Assembly (NCBI RefSeq): GCF_004765795.1
Contig: NZ_SBIV01000006.1
Location: 224,183 to 288,182, forward strand
Length of the DNA stretch: 64,000 bases
Direction of reading: 5' to 3'
Source: Halorussus marinus
GTDB taxonomy: Archaea; Halobacteriota; Halobacteria; Halobacteriales; Haladaptataceae
Position numbers and translations under genes: made by a program. Below the pieces are notes generated by a model that was given only the letters and a program-made list of their open reading frames with translations, was not told where the DNA came from and did not search any database. This document shows positions 1-8,543 of this stretch, piece by piece (position 1 is the stretch's first letter; every line of letters starts with the position of its first letter).

Positions 1-897
1 GTCCTGTATGGGCCAACCGGGACAGGGAAGACGACGTTTGCTAAGCAACTCGCTCGTGAAACCGGAATCGGATACACCCTCAACACTGCCACTCCCTCGT
101 GGACGCCGTCGGACATCATCGGTGGAATTAGTCCGGATTACACCGGCGACTCGCTAAGCTACCGGACGAAACTCGGTTGCGTGTCCGAAGCCGTTCAGCG
201 TGCTCGCCGGTTCGATGTCGAATACGGCGTCATCCTTGATGAGATTACGCGAGCAGACATATCGAAGATATTTGGTCCACTGTACACCGCCATCGAGAAC
301 CCACACCAAACCATCTTTGAGACCGACGAAGGTGAGACTATTGAGCTGGACGAGCGGGTGAACATCATCTGTACGATGAACATGTCCGACCGGACGGTGA
401 ACGAACTCGATAACGCCATCACCCGCCGGTTCGCCATGATTGAGGTTAACGAGTACGAGGAAGACAAGCGCCGACAGCTGTTCAAAGATTGGATCACCAC
501 GCACGTTACCGACCACACGGACCTCGGTGAAAGCGAGATCCTCCGCCTGTTCGAGCGGGACTACCAGGGAATCAATCACGGCCACGAATCGACGTCGCAA
601 GGATCGATTATGCGGTTCGGTCCGATGCACTACCGCGACGTCGCCGTCTTCCTCGGCGTCGGCTGTCGGGAAGGTGGAGAGTACGAGTACGACCAGACAG
701 ACGCAGTCGGACAGGCATTCCGGACATACATCGTGCCGCGACTCCTGAACGCCGCCGCATTCCCACAGATCGAGCGGATCGCGGAACACTACCGCGCGAT
801 GAATGGCGAGTTCGAGGAGTTCGATCTCGCCCCTGCTGCCGAGCTCGCTGAACGGGAACTCGAACAGGAACGACGTCAGATGGGCTCCTACGAGTAA
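1..897 (+). CDS. mcrB: McrB-like AAA+ GTPase/ATPase, 5' end outside window
   Basis: This is the motor subunit of a McrBC-type modification-dependent restriction system, which drives DNA translocation for the McrC nuclease. The frame is open from the first base. A P-loop GPTGTGKT lies at in-window residues 4-11, a Walker B VILDEITRAD follows, then a sensor segment IICTMNMSDRT and a TRRF arginine-finger-like motif, all typical of the McrB AAA+ branch. The N-terminal DNA-reading domain, which would show what modification is recognised, lies outside the window. The TAA stop overlaps the ATG of the next gene by one base, so the two are translationally coupled. Confidence 0.88.
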   Translation, partial: VLYGPTGTGKTTFAKQLARETGIGYTLNTATPSWTPSDIIGGISPDYTGDSLSYRTKLGCVSEAVQRARRFDVEYGVILDEITRADISKIFGPLYTAIENPHQTIFETDEGETIELDERVNIICTMNMSDRTVNELDNAITRRFAMIEVNEYEEDKRRQLFKDWITTHVTDHTDLGESEILRLFERDYQGINHGHESTSQGSIMRFGPMHYRDVAVFLGVGCREGGEYEYDQTDAVGQAFRTYIVPRLLNAAAFPQIERIAEHYRAMNGEFEEFDLAPAAELAERELEQERRQMGSYE

Positions 898-2654
898 TGA
901 GCACCGTTGACGAAGTCTACGAGTACGGGCAGGACACCTTCAACGTCCCCGAACGCGGGGAGATCCGCATAGAAGGCTGTCCGTCGTCCATCGGGGACCA
1001 ACTTCGTCGCGCGTCCTTCACACAGGAAAGTCCCGGCGTCTTCACGAAGAGCCAAGCAGCACTCGATGGCGAGCAAGAGTACGAGGTCGTCACGGTCACC
1101 GTAGACGGCGACCAAAACGAAGTACTCCACGTTGAAGCGACAGACATCATCGGCGTCGTGAGTCTCACGCCGTCGTCGAAGGTACAGGTCGATCCAAAAA
1201 TCGACTGGGAGCACATCTTCGACATGCTGCTGGCCGTCTACGACCAGAACCGTTCCATCGAGTATCACGGGATTCCGCTTCAGGACTTCCTCTCCGACGA
1301 CATCCATCTCGACGACGTCTTCGTGGTGCTGGCGATCAACTACCTCGACGGGTTAGAAACGATTCACCGGCAGGGGTACATCCGCGACCTGGTGATCCGT
1401 CGGCTCGACAGTCTCGATGGGCGTGGGGAGATCGACGTCGAACAAACGCTGTTGAACCACGGGCGTGGGACGTTGGAGCCACACTGGATCCGAAACGAGA
1501 CCGAGTACGACAACGCTGCGAACTCGCTCCTCCATTACGCAGGGAAGACACTCCTTCGACTCTTCCGACAGAACTCCCACGAGAACGACCACCCTGCATA
1601 CGATCGAATCTTCTCCGAAGTACACCGCGAAGTGGAGCGTCTGGAGAGTATGGGTGTCAGCAGCGGGTTGGATCGGATGGAAGAGTATCGACGCCTCTCG
1701 CTCAGCGACCTTCCGAAGCAGCGACGGTACTACCAGAAGGCGTTCGATGTCGCCAAGGCGGTGATGTCATCGTCGCTCGGCCAGCAACTCCGTGACGGCC
1801 CACGAGAGCTGGTCGTGGACTACGTCCTGAATATGGAGTCGCTGTTCGAGCAATACTCCCAGGTCGTCATCGAGCGCGAACTCTCGTACATCAAGTCCTA
1901 CGACCACCTCGGCGACCTCGACGACGTGACACCCGTCCGGTCACCATCGGTGAACCCGTTCGAGGGTGAAGGGCAAATATACCACGAACCGGACCACGCG
2001 CTACAGGAAGGTGACGAGACACTGGCTGTACTGGATTCGAAATACTACGCAGAGGGTCACGATCCCGTGAAGGAATCGCCGTCCAGATCACGGCTCTTCA
2101 GTTACGCGTATCTGCTCCACTCCGATCGACTCGCGTTCCTGTGTCCGCTTCTCGAACCGAAGCGTCGGCGAGTCACACAGACAGATGCCGAGCTGCAGAT
2201 CGTTTCGCCCGAGCAGGAGTTTACGTTGAGTGGGTACGGCGACGTCGTCCACGACTATCTGCACGACGTACTCGTTCGCAAGTCTGCTGAACTCGAAGCC
2301 TTCCGGGCTGTCGCGGAAAACCGACTGTGTCTCGATGGCGTCGAAGAGACGGACCTGAGCGACGCGAAGTCGATGAGCGGTCCGTTCACGTTCAAGGATG
2401 CTCGGGATTTCTCCTTGCGTGTGCTCAAGGCTGCTGCCGACGAACACTCCTGGGAGGTCCGAAACCGGTACGACCTAGAGCAAGATGGCGACTGGACACG
2501 AGAGCAGATCGAAACGCGGTGTGAACAGCGCTACGAGCATACGACGACGTGCGTACCGGTGTTCTGTCGTGAACAGGGACAAGAGTGGATTGACCTCTAC
2601 TTCCTAGGCGGAGGAGGAGACGTTGAGAAGGAAGGCCCATTGAAGCTTTTATAG
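897..2654 (+). CDS. mcrC: McrC-like PD-(D/E)XK nuclease subunit
   Basis: 585 residues. It is probably the nuclease partner of the McrB-like ATPase. Near residues 360-385 there is EPDHAL followed after a short gap by AVLDSKYY, the PD...DxK arrangement of the McrC PD-(D/E)XK nuclease fold. The N-terminal part (SNPKV-like motif SLTPSSKVQVDPKI, then an alpha-helical stretch) also fits McrC/DUF2357-type proteins. It starts on the last base of the mcrB stop codon and is followed 7 bases later by a small Cys-pair gene in the same direction, which looks like part of the same operon. The assignment rests on context plus the nuclease motif. Confidence 0.8.
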   Translation: MSTVDEVYEYGQDTFNVPERGEIRIEGCPSSIGDQLRRASFTQESPGVFTKSQAALDGEQEYEVVTVTVDGDQNEVLHVEATDIIGVVSLTPSSKVQVDPKIDWEHIFDMLLAVYDQNRSIEYHGIPLQDFLSDDIHLDDVFVVLAINYLDGLETIHRQGYIRDLVIRRLDSLDGRGEIDVEQTLLNHGRGTLEPHWIRNETEYDNAANSLLHYAGKTLLRLFRQNSHENDHPAYDRIFSEVHREVERLESMGVSSGLDRMEEYRRLSLSDLPKQRRYYQKAFDVAKAVMSSSLGQQLRDGPRELVVDYVLNMESLFEQYSQVVIERELSYIKSYDHLGDLDDVTPVRSPSVNPFEGEGQIYHEPDHALQEGDETLAVLDSKYYAEGHDPVKESPSRSRLFSYAYLLHSDRLAFLCPLLEPKRRRVTQTDAELQIVSPEQEFTLSGYGDVVHDYLHDVLVRKSAELEAFRAVAENRLCLDGVEETDLSDAKSMSGPFTFKDARDFSLRVLKAAADEHSWEVRNRYDLEQDGDWTREQIETRCEQRYEHTTTCVPVFCREQGQEWIDLYFLGGGGDVEKEGPLKLL

Positions 2655-2661
2655 AGATAGT

Positions 2662-3300
2662 ATGTACCAAACACCGTACCGGTGGACGACCAACGAAGGA
2701 ACGACACACGTCTTCTACGACAATAATCTGCCTCCGAGCGAAGGATTCGGCTGGAATAGTCTCTGTGGTGAAGAGAGAATTCCCATTGAAGGAGAGCACT
2801 TCGAACTCCAAGAGGAGGTTACAGAGGAGTCGATAACGTGCGAACGTTGCCGTGACCAGCTCGGCAAATCGTACGTAGGTCTTGGTGACGATGATATCTC
2901 AGGTATGCGAAGTTGCTTGCTTAGAATTCGCCGGGATGGTGAGGGGGAACTCATCGGGGCTCGCCGTCTCTGTCAGGGGAGACCTCTCCACTATGAAATC
3001 TCGTTCGAGCCTACGTCATTTACTGGTGACCTTCAGACAGAGATGGACGAGGTTTGCGAAGACTGCTGGCAGAACTACGTTGATCGCCAGTGGAGCGGCG
3101 ATGTCGAAGGAGGAGAGCTTCAAGTCGAATGCTGGGTAGATGGTGAGAAAGAATCCTACTATGCAGCATCCGTTGAAGCAGTTAATACGGGCCCGAAAGC
3201 GAAGCTTCGACTGACCAGTGAGAACGGTCTCAAACAGGAACTTGCCAGAGAGGACATCGACTCAATCACACTAACGCCAGCACAAATCGTGGACTACTGA
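2662..3300 (+). CDS. Hypothetical Cys-pair protein downstream of mcrBC
   Basis: 212 residues, not recognised. It contains two CxxC-type pairs, CERCRDQL and CEDCWQNYV, about 80 residues apart, suggesting a metal-binding fold, and a beta-rich acidic C-terminus. It starts 7 bases after the McrC-like gene on the same strand, so it is probably co-transcribed. It may be an accessory or specificity factor of the restriction system; this is inference from position only. The ATG at 2662 is the first in frame. Confidence 0.65.
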   Translation: MYQTPYRWTTNEGTTHVFYDNNLPPSEGFGWNSLCGEERIPIEGEHFELQEEVTEESITCERCRDQLGKSYVGLGDDDISGMRSCLLRIRRDGEGELIGARRLCQGRPLHYEISFEPTSFTGDLQTEMDEVCEDCWQNYVDRQWSGDVEGGELQVECWVDGEKESYYAASVEAVNTGPKAKLRLTSENGLKQELAREDIDSITLTPAQIVDY

Positions 3301-3360
3301 TTCCGTCAGTCGGTCAGTTTCTTCAGAGAGGCTATTGGTTCTGTGGTTCAGGGTTTCTGG

Positions 3361-3744
3361 TCAGAAGGGTGCCACGAGCCACTTGCCATCTTCTTTCCGT
3401 TCAAGTTGGGGGCCGAAAACCTGCTGGAGAGAGTGAAGCCCGTCCTCGTACCGGAGATCGTACGTTTTTCCACTTCGATGGAACGAACCTTCGACGACGA
3501 ACTGCACTGTCGGACTTTGGTACTCTAAATCGTTTGCGCGTCGATCCATTTCATGGGCCAACTCATTCGCCAGATCCTCATCAGCCAAGGCATCTGCGAG
3601 ACCAACAACACTCACACTATCCGGAACATCGTCTTCTTGGAGTCGCTGTACAAACTCTTCCACAGGAATCTGATGCTCGAAGGTCTCATACGCACCCTCG
3701 ATAACAAGATTGTAGCGTCCGGGTATCTGTCCGGGGCCTGCCAT
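3361..3744 (-). CDS. Small acidic hypothetical protein
   Basis: 127 residues from the preferred ATG at 3744 (MAGPGQIPGRYN); the frame is open to 3798 and a longer form is possible. The protein is acidic and haloarchaeal in composition, with no cysteines or membrane segments in the chosen form. It lies 67 bases downstream of the zinc-ribbon gene at 3812-4348 on the same strand and converges on the mcrBC operon. I do not recognise the family. Confidence 0.5.
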   Translation of the reverse strand: MAGPGQIPGRYNLVIEGAYETFEHQIPVEEFVQRLQEDDVPDSVSVVGLADALADEDLANELAHEMDRRANDLEYQSPTVQFVVEGSFHRSGKTYDLRYEDGLHSLQQVFGPQLERKEDGKWLVAPF

Positions 3745-3811
3745 TACGGATACAACGTCTCCGAAGGGACAAAAATGGATACGGTAGCGTGAGCTCACTC
3801 GTGGTCAGCGA

Positions 3812-4348
3812 TTAGTCCGAAGTGGTGAACTGTAACAAGGTGGACTGTTGTTCGCTTGTTCCTTGGTGGGTGGATCCATCCTGACAGTCGATTGTCGTCG
3901 CAGGAGTGATCGTGGGATCGAGATCCTCTAGAAGATGGTGGCCATCCGGCGAATCAATCGTTGCGAGGCACTCGCTACAGACCAATACGAGATAGTAGTC
4001 ATGGAAATCGAGCTGCCGGTCGGCAGAATCGCCACACCAGTGACACTCAGGAGTCGCCGCCCGGAATCGATCCAAGAGATCGTCTGAGTCCATCACCTGG
4101 GTAAGGAGGGTGGACAGATTCGAGTGGTCCGATATATCAAGCTGAAGTATCGAAACGGGCTTCTCAATCACGGGCCGCAGGTTTTGCAACCACGTCGCTA
4201 CACTGTCCCTGGTCGGATCTGAACGTTGCTTGTCCATCTCTCTGGTCACATTCCGAAGGAGGGTATCTCGTTCATTCTGAGAGATCGGGAACGTGCAGTA
4301 CGGTTGGATGGACTCCACAAATATGACGCGATGATCAGTGTCACTCAT
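3812..4348 (-). CDS. Hypothetical zinc-ribbon protein
   Basis: 178 residues from the ATG at 4348 (MSDTDHRVIF); a start four codons upstream is also open. A CxxC...CxxC zinc ribbon is visible (CHWCGDSADRQ, then VCSECLATID) in the C-terminal half; the N-terminal half is helical and acidic. No catalytic motif is seen. It is transcribed with the small gene that follows it. Its role is unknown; it sits between two apparent defence loci. Confidence 0.55.
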   Translation of the reverse strand: MSDTDHRVIFVESIQPYCTFPISQNERDTLLRNVTREMDKQRSDPTRDSVATWLQNLRPVIEKPVSILQLDISDHSNLSTLLTQVMDSDDLLDRFRAATPECHWCGDSADRQLDFHDYYLVLVCSECLATIDSPDGHHLLEDLDPTITPATTIDCQDGSTHQGTSEQQSTLLQFTTSD

Positions 4349-4360
4349 CACAACCACCAC

Positions 4361-4740
4361 TCCTTACGCGCGAGAAAACGACTGATCGAGCTCTTCGATT
4401 CAGAAGGCGGGCAGAGTCAATTCTTGACCACATTCGCGGACGGCCCGCCGTTGCGAGGTGTTGTTTTGCTACCATTCTGGGAATGGGTCAAATAACCAGG
4501 TGCGTAAAAACCTCTGCCCAGAGAACACCATGGTATCGCCCCAATAGCGCCTATATGGCCAGTATTCGGATTGAAAGACCGGGGAGTAGACTCACAGCAC
4601 GACCATATCGCCGACTCGCCATAGACAGACCGTAGGGGGATGGGCTACCGCAAGCAACGGAGGCACTCTCAGCAAGAGTCTCGAAATGGATTGTCGAAAA
4701 TCGCCACCTGGAGTTGTCTTCGCGTTCAGCTTCGGGGTTC
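4361..4740. other. Noncoding gap between hypothetical genes and methyltransferase
   Basis: About 380 bases without a convincing gene. Composition is mixed and stop codons occur in all frames at short intervals. I see no tRNA, no clear inverted repeat and no convincing promoter. It holds the 3' flank of the methyltransferase gene and the upstream region of the zinc-ribbon gene. Confidence 0.5.
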
Positions 4741-7407
4741 CTATTCGCCGTAGCTCGTGATGTCCCGATCCCCGAGCACGCGCGTGTACGTGTCGTCGCC
4801 GGTCACGTCGGCGAGCCGGCCGGCGAGTTCGCGCAGGTCGTCATCGACGTCCCACTTTTCGACGTAGTTCTGGACCGCCTGCCCCTTCTCGTAGCGATAC
4901 CGCAGGAACTGGAGCTTATCGAGGTTCGAGAGGTGGTCGCCGCCGTCGCCGTTGACGCGCTCCTGGATGTAGGCCCGACGTTTCTCATTGTCCCACGTTC
5001 CGAGTTCGAAGCCGTCGTCCTGGTTGTAAAGGCACGTCTCTTTGAGGTCGTCTGGGGAAGCGTTAGTCCCGCGACAGAGCTTGTTGACGTCATCAAAGGA
5101 GGGATTCGACGTGTCGAGCAGGTCGATGAACACGTCCTCGACGCCGATGTCGCTGGCCTCTTGGATGATGCCGTAGATCTCCTGGACGACTTCCTTCGCG
5201 CTCATGATCTCGCCGTCGCGCTGCACCTTCCCATGGTGTTTCGAGTACTCGCGGAAACACGCGCCCATCTCCATCACACCGATGTCGCCGCGCGAGAGAT
5301 CACGGTTCTCTTCGAGTTGCTGGCGGGTACGGCGGGCGGTGCGGTAGATGTCACGACGGAGTGAGTTCCACGAAGCTGATCTGGTCTCACTCAGGGGGCG
5401 TGCGACCACAACAATGTCGAAGGAGACTGCTTCACCGGTGATGAATTTGTTAATGTCCGCACTGATGGGGTACGTCGCAGTTACTTCGAACCCAACGTCA
5501 CATAGTGATTCCAGTAGTTCCCCCCACGACTCGGAGTCGGAATGATGGTACGTGAACGTGAGTGACCCGTCATCTTTGAGCGCTCGTTTGATTACCGAAA
5601 ATGATTCTTCAAGCTCCGATTCGAAATCCTCGGTGGTCTTGTCCAGGAATGGATTCGTGACGATGGATTCAGCGCGCGGGGTTTTTTCTTGGTCAAATCC
5701 AGGGTATTCGTCTTCAAGTAGAATCTTCTGCCAGACGTAAAAGTAGTCTGCCACCTCCGAATACATGATGTTGTCATAGTATGGAGGATCGGTAATGACA
5801 GCGTCAAACTCATTCTCAGCATCTATTTGGCGAGCATCACCGTAGAGGACTTCAGAATCTTCGCCAATTGGCTTGCTGAATGCCTCTGTTTCTACGGTCT
5901 CCCCATCCGATACATAACGCTCTGTAGGTGCATTTCCGTATTTGACTCCACGTTTAATTAGGTCAAACATCGACTCAAATGTTCCCCGACCAAATTCGGC
6001 ACCCCAAACATTACCTTCCGTAGGTTGGCTCGGTGGATCAAACGAATTCGATTTGAAGAGGTGCTGTATCTTATTGTAGGAGTGATCGTAGCCAGTATAG
6101 GAGTTGTTTGTGCAGAGTGTATTGCTGAACGCGAGAAGGAAATGCTCCCTAATGTTCTTATTTTCAATATCACCTATCCGCTTGAGAAGAGTGGATAGAG
6201 TAAGCAACTGCCTCTGGTTGAACATATCTGTCCACTCCTCATAACCGTGATCGAACACCGGATTACGTTCGGAGGTCATATGTCCCGGCGGAATTTCCTC
6301 ATCTGGGACATATTCGTGGAGGTCTTCACTCTCTTCCCACTCACGCTTGGCCTCACGGAATAACTCGTGATCTACCTCTTCTGCTTGTTTGTACCCTTTG
6401 TGCTTGGATTTGGGCTCTCCGGCGTCGTCGCATTCTTCACAGTAGTACTCAAGAGCATAGAGTCGAAGATCGTACCCGCCCTGTTCCTGAATTGCGTCCG
6501 TGATTGCGTACTTCTGCCCACAGTCGGGACAGTTGTACTTCCCACCCCGTGAGACGTTCCCCTCTTTCGGTACGAAGCCATTCCCACAGTCGTTACAGAC
6601 GCTCTCTGACTGCCAGTCGTCCACCAGCGTCACCGCGCCGCAGTCCGGACATAGGACATTGTACTTATCGTCGTTCTCGTAACGACCAGCAGCAACACGG
6701 TAATCCTTGAACAACGGAACCGTGTTCCCGCAGGAGACGCAGTCCAACTCCTTCACCCAGAAGTTGTACATCACGTCGGCGTCGTGGTCGCCGTTCGGGC
6801 AGGACGTCTTGTAGTACTGCATAATCTCGTCGGCGACATCCTCTTTCACCTGCTCGAAGGATTTCTCAAGCTCTTCGACGTCAGTCTGGCCGGCTTCGAG
6901 TTCCTTCTTCGTGACGAACCACGCAACAGGGTTCAGATCGTTGCCGACGACTTCAGCGCCGAACCGTGACGCCTCGACGAGTGACGTGCCGCCCCCCATA
7001 AACGGGTCGAGGATCTTCTTATCCTCAACGCGAACGTCCTTTGGGTAGAGCTCCCAGAGGCTCTCCGGATCAGTCATGTCCACGCGTTCGAGCAGCGACG
7101 CAACGTCGAGATCGGATTCACCGTCGGCGTCGTCGCCGTAGGACGCGAGCGTGCTGCCCTCGTGGCCAGGCTCGAACACCGAGACCTTCTCCGGGTCGTC
7201 CAGCAACGTGTAGAGCGAGATAGTGCGGAAAACACAGCCGAGGCGTCGCGCCCACCACTTGTGCATCGTGTAAATCGGGCGGTAGTGCATCTTCGCCCGG
7301 CCCTCTTTGGCGGCGATCTCGTTCACGCGCTCGATGGGGAACCCGCGTTCGATAGGGAGTTCGGTCCGCTCCTGCCGGCCCTGTGAAGATCCAGATTGTT
7401 CAGACAT
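4741..7407 (-). CDS. DUF1156-type DNA methyltransferase (N6-adenine/N4-cytosine class)
   Basis: 888 residues. It probably methylates host DNA as the self-marking arm of a defence system. The N-terminus (residues 18-60, including MHKWWARRLG) matches the DUF1156 signature. The S-adenosylmethionine motif DPFMGGGTS is at residues 134-142 and the amino-methyltransferase catalytic motif DPPYYDN at 540-546. Between them lies a long insertion with several zinc-ribbon pairs (CVSC, CPDC, CNDC, CPDC, CEEC, residues 223-326). It reads towards the hypothetical genes and shares a strand with the DUF499-type ATPase. The middle of the gene (about 5380-6340) is visibly more AT-rich than either end, which suggests recombination of the catalytic and recognition part. 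PglXI of type 3 BREX is a related DUF1156 enzyme. Confidence 0.88.
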   Translation of the reverse strand: MSEQSGSSQGRQERTELPIERGFPIERVNEIAAKEGRAKMHYRPIYTMHKWWARRLGCVFRTISLYTLLDDPEKVSVFEPGHEGSTLASYGDDADGESDLDVASLLERVDMTDPESLWELYPKDVRVEDKKILDPFMGGGTSLVEASRFGAEVVGNDLNPVAWFVTKKELEAGQTDVEELEKSFEQVKEDVADEIMQYYKTSCPNGDHDADVMYNFWVKELDCVSCGNTVPLFKDYRVAAGRYENDDKYNVLCPDCGAVTLVDDWQSESVCNDCGNGFVPKEGNVSRGGKYNCPDCGQKYAITDAIQEQGGYDLRLYALEYYCEECDDAGEPKSKHKGYKQAEEVDHELFREAKREWEESEDLHEYVPDEEIPPGHMTSERNPVFDHGYEEWTDMFNQRQLLTLSTLLKRIGDIENKNIREHFLLAFSNTLCTNNSYTGYDHSYNKIQHLFKSNSFDPPSQPTEGNVWGAEFGRGTFESMFDLIKRGVKYGNAPTERYVSDGETVETEAFSKPIGEDSEVLYGDARQIDAENEFDAVITDPPYYDNIMYSEVADYFYVWQKILLEDEYPGFDQEKTPRAESIVTNPFLDKTTEDFESELEESFSVIKRALKDDGSLTFTYHHSDSESWGELLESLCDVGFEVTATYPISADINKFITGEAVSFDIVVVARPLSETRSASWNSLRRDIYRTARRTRQQLEENRDLSRGDIGVMEMGACFREYSKHHGKVQRDGEIMSAKEVVQEIYGIIQEASDIGVEDVFIDLLDTSNPSFDDVNKLCRGTNASPDDLKETCLYNQDDGFELGTWDNEKRRAYIQERVNGDGGDHLSNLDKLQFLRYRYEKGQAVQNYVEKWDVDDDLRELAGRLADVTGDDTYTRVLGDRDITSYGE

Positions 7408-7528
7408 TATTCAGTATGTAGAAGCGATACGCCACGAGCCACATAAGTGTGCGTTCTTCGCAGTAACATCTCAGTGAAGCGAGCTTCGTTGGGTGTCTCG
7501 AAAGGAGACGGAACGTCGAAGAAGTTGC

Positions 7529-7810
7529 CTACTCGTCGTCAGAGACGAGCGTTTCGAGGTCAGTCACGTTCTGGATGGCGTCGGATGCCAGGTCGTCATG
7601 GCCTGTCTCAATGGCGAAGCCGGCCGCCTCAGTCATTGCTTGTACCATCTGTTCCACGAACATCGAGTCATCCGTGACGTACTCTCCAGCCACCTGTAGG
7701 GCTCGCCGGCTGTCTGTCAGCGGTATTCCGACCACGTCTTCGATCTTAGCGATTATCTCTAGCGATTCGTCGATCTTCTTCGCGCGGTTGATCGTTTTTT
7801 CTGTCTGCAT
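7529..7810 (-). CDS. Small helical protein between methyltransferase and ATPase
   Basis: 93 residues from the ATG at 7810 (MQTEKTINRA); an upstream in-frame start at 7843 is less likely. It is predicted to be largely alpha-helical and strongly acidic, with no cysteines or membrane segment. It lies on the same strand as the methyltransferase and 121 bases upstream of it, so it may belong to the modification operon as a regulatory or structural factor. I do not recognise the family. Confidence 0.5.
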   Translation of the reverse strand: MQTEKTINRAKKIDESLEIIAKIEDVVGIPLTDSRRALQVAGEYVTDDSMFVEQMVQAMTEAAGFAIETGHDDLASDAIQNVTDLETLVSDDE

Positions 7811-7853
7811 AGTGGATTGGACCCGAACAACTACAACCGCCACCCGGTTTTAA

Positions 7854-8319
7854 AGGTAAGCCCCGGAGAGGATGGGATTAGTTTGGTACTCGTTTCCCGA
7901 ATCGCTACGGCCCGGCAAAGTGCTCAGAGATACATTGCTTTGCGGGATAAGACGACTGTGCGCTCCAGAAGAGGTGGACAAGAAGACACACAGAGTTCTG
8001 AAATCGTCCCTGTTTCTAACAGTGGTGCGAAGCTGTTCGACGCTATATCTTGATGGGCTCTCAATGAATTGTCTGTGAATACACGACGGAGCGGAGGTTT
8101 GCCTCCAAAGCGTATCAACGCGAGCCATGCCACGGATTCATTAGAGAATCGCACGATTGCTGAGCGTGGCAAGTGGCTCGCAGAGCAAGCGAGTGAGGGA
8201 TGGCCCGCACCGGGTTCAGAGAACTGGGACAGGTAGAATCGCACCACCACCGTTTCCCACCGAACACTGAGTTAGGCGGCAATCGAACAGGCTATCCAGC
8301 GTGCTGAGGATGGTTCGAT
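7854..8319. other. Gap with one weak 53-codon frame
   Basis: About 465 bases with no confident gene. The only frame of note runs on the plus strand from a GTG at 8075 to a TAG at 8234-8236 (53 codons, ending in APGSENWDR); it has no homologue I recognise and lacks an ATG. The rest may be decayed accessory DNA. No tRNA or inverted-repeat terminus is apparent. Confidence 0.3.
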
Positions 8320-8532
8320 ATGGCCGATTTGCTGGAAGTACGAGAAGATGGAGACTCCGTGATTTCTGGAACAGTAAGCAGAGATGAGCTTGAAGCGGAA
8401 CTAACACCGCTGAACCCACGCAGTTTGTTCGATAGACGACTGAAGACCGCTCTGAGGGATATGCTGGATGAGGCGGACGGTGACGAAATTGTCGTCGAAG
8501 CCTTAGTCAGAAACGCGGACGCCGACCAGTAG
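8320..8532 (+). CDS. Small acidic hypothetical protein
   Basis: 70 residues, starting MADLLEVREDG. Acidic with amphipathic helices (FDRRLKTALRDMLDEA). It converges on the DUF499-type ATPase gene, whose stop lies only 12 bases away on the opposite strand. It is inside the defence cluster but oriented against its neighbours. The composition is typical of haloarchaeal coding sequence; the function is unknown. Confidence 0.45.
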   Translation: MADLLEVREDGDSVISGTVSRDELEAELTPLNPRSLFDRRLKTALRDMLDEADGDEIVVEALVRNADADQ

Positions 8533-8543
8533 AAGAAGCGGAA

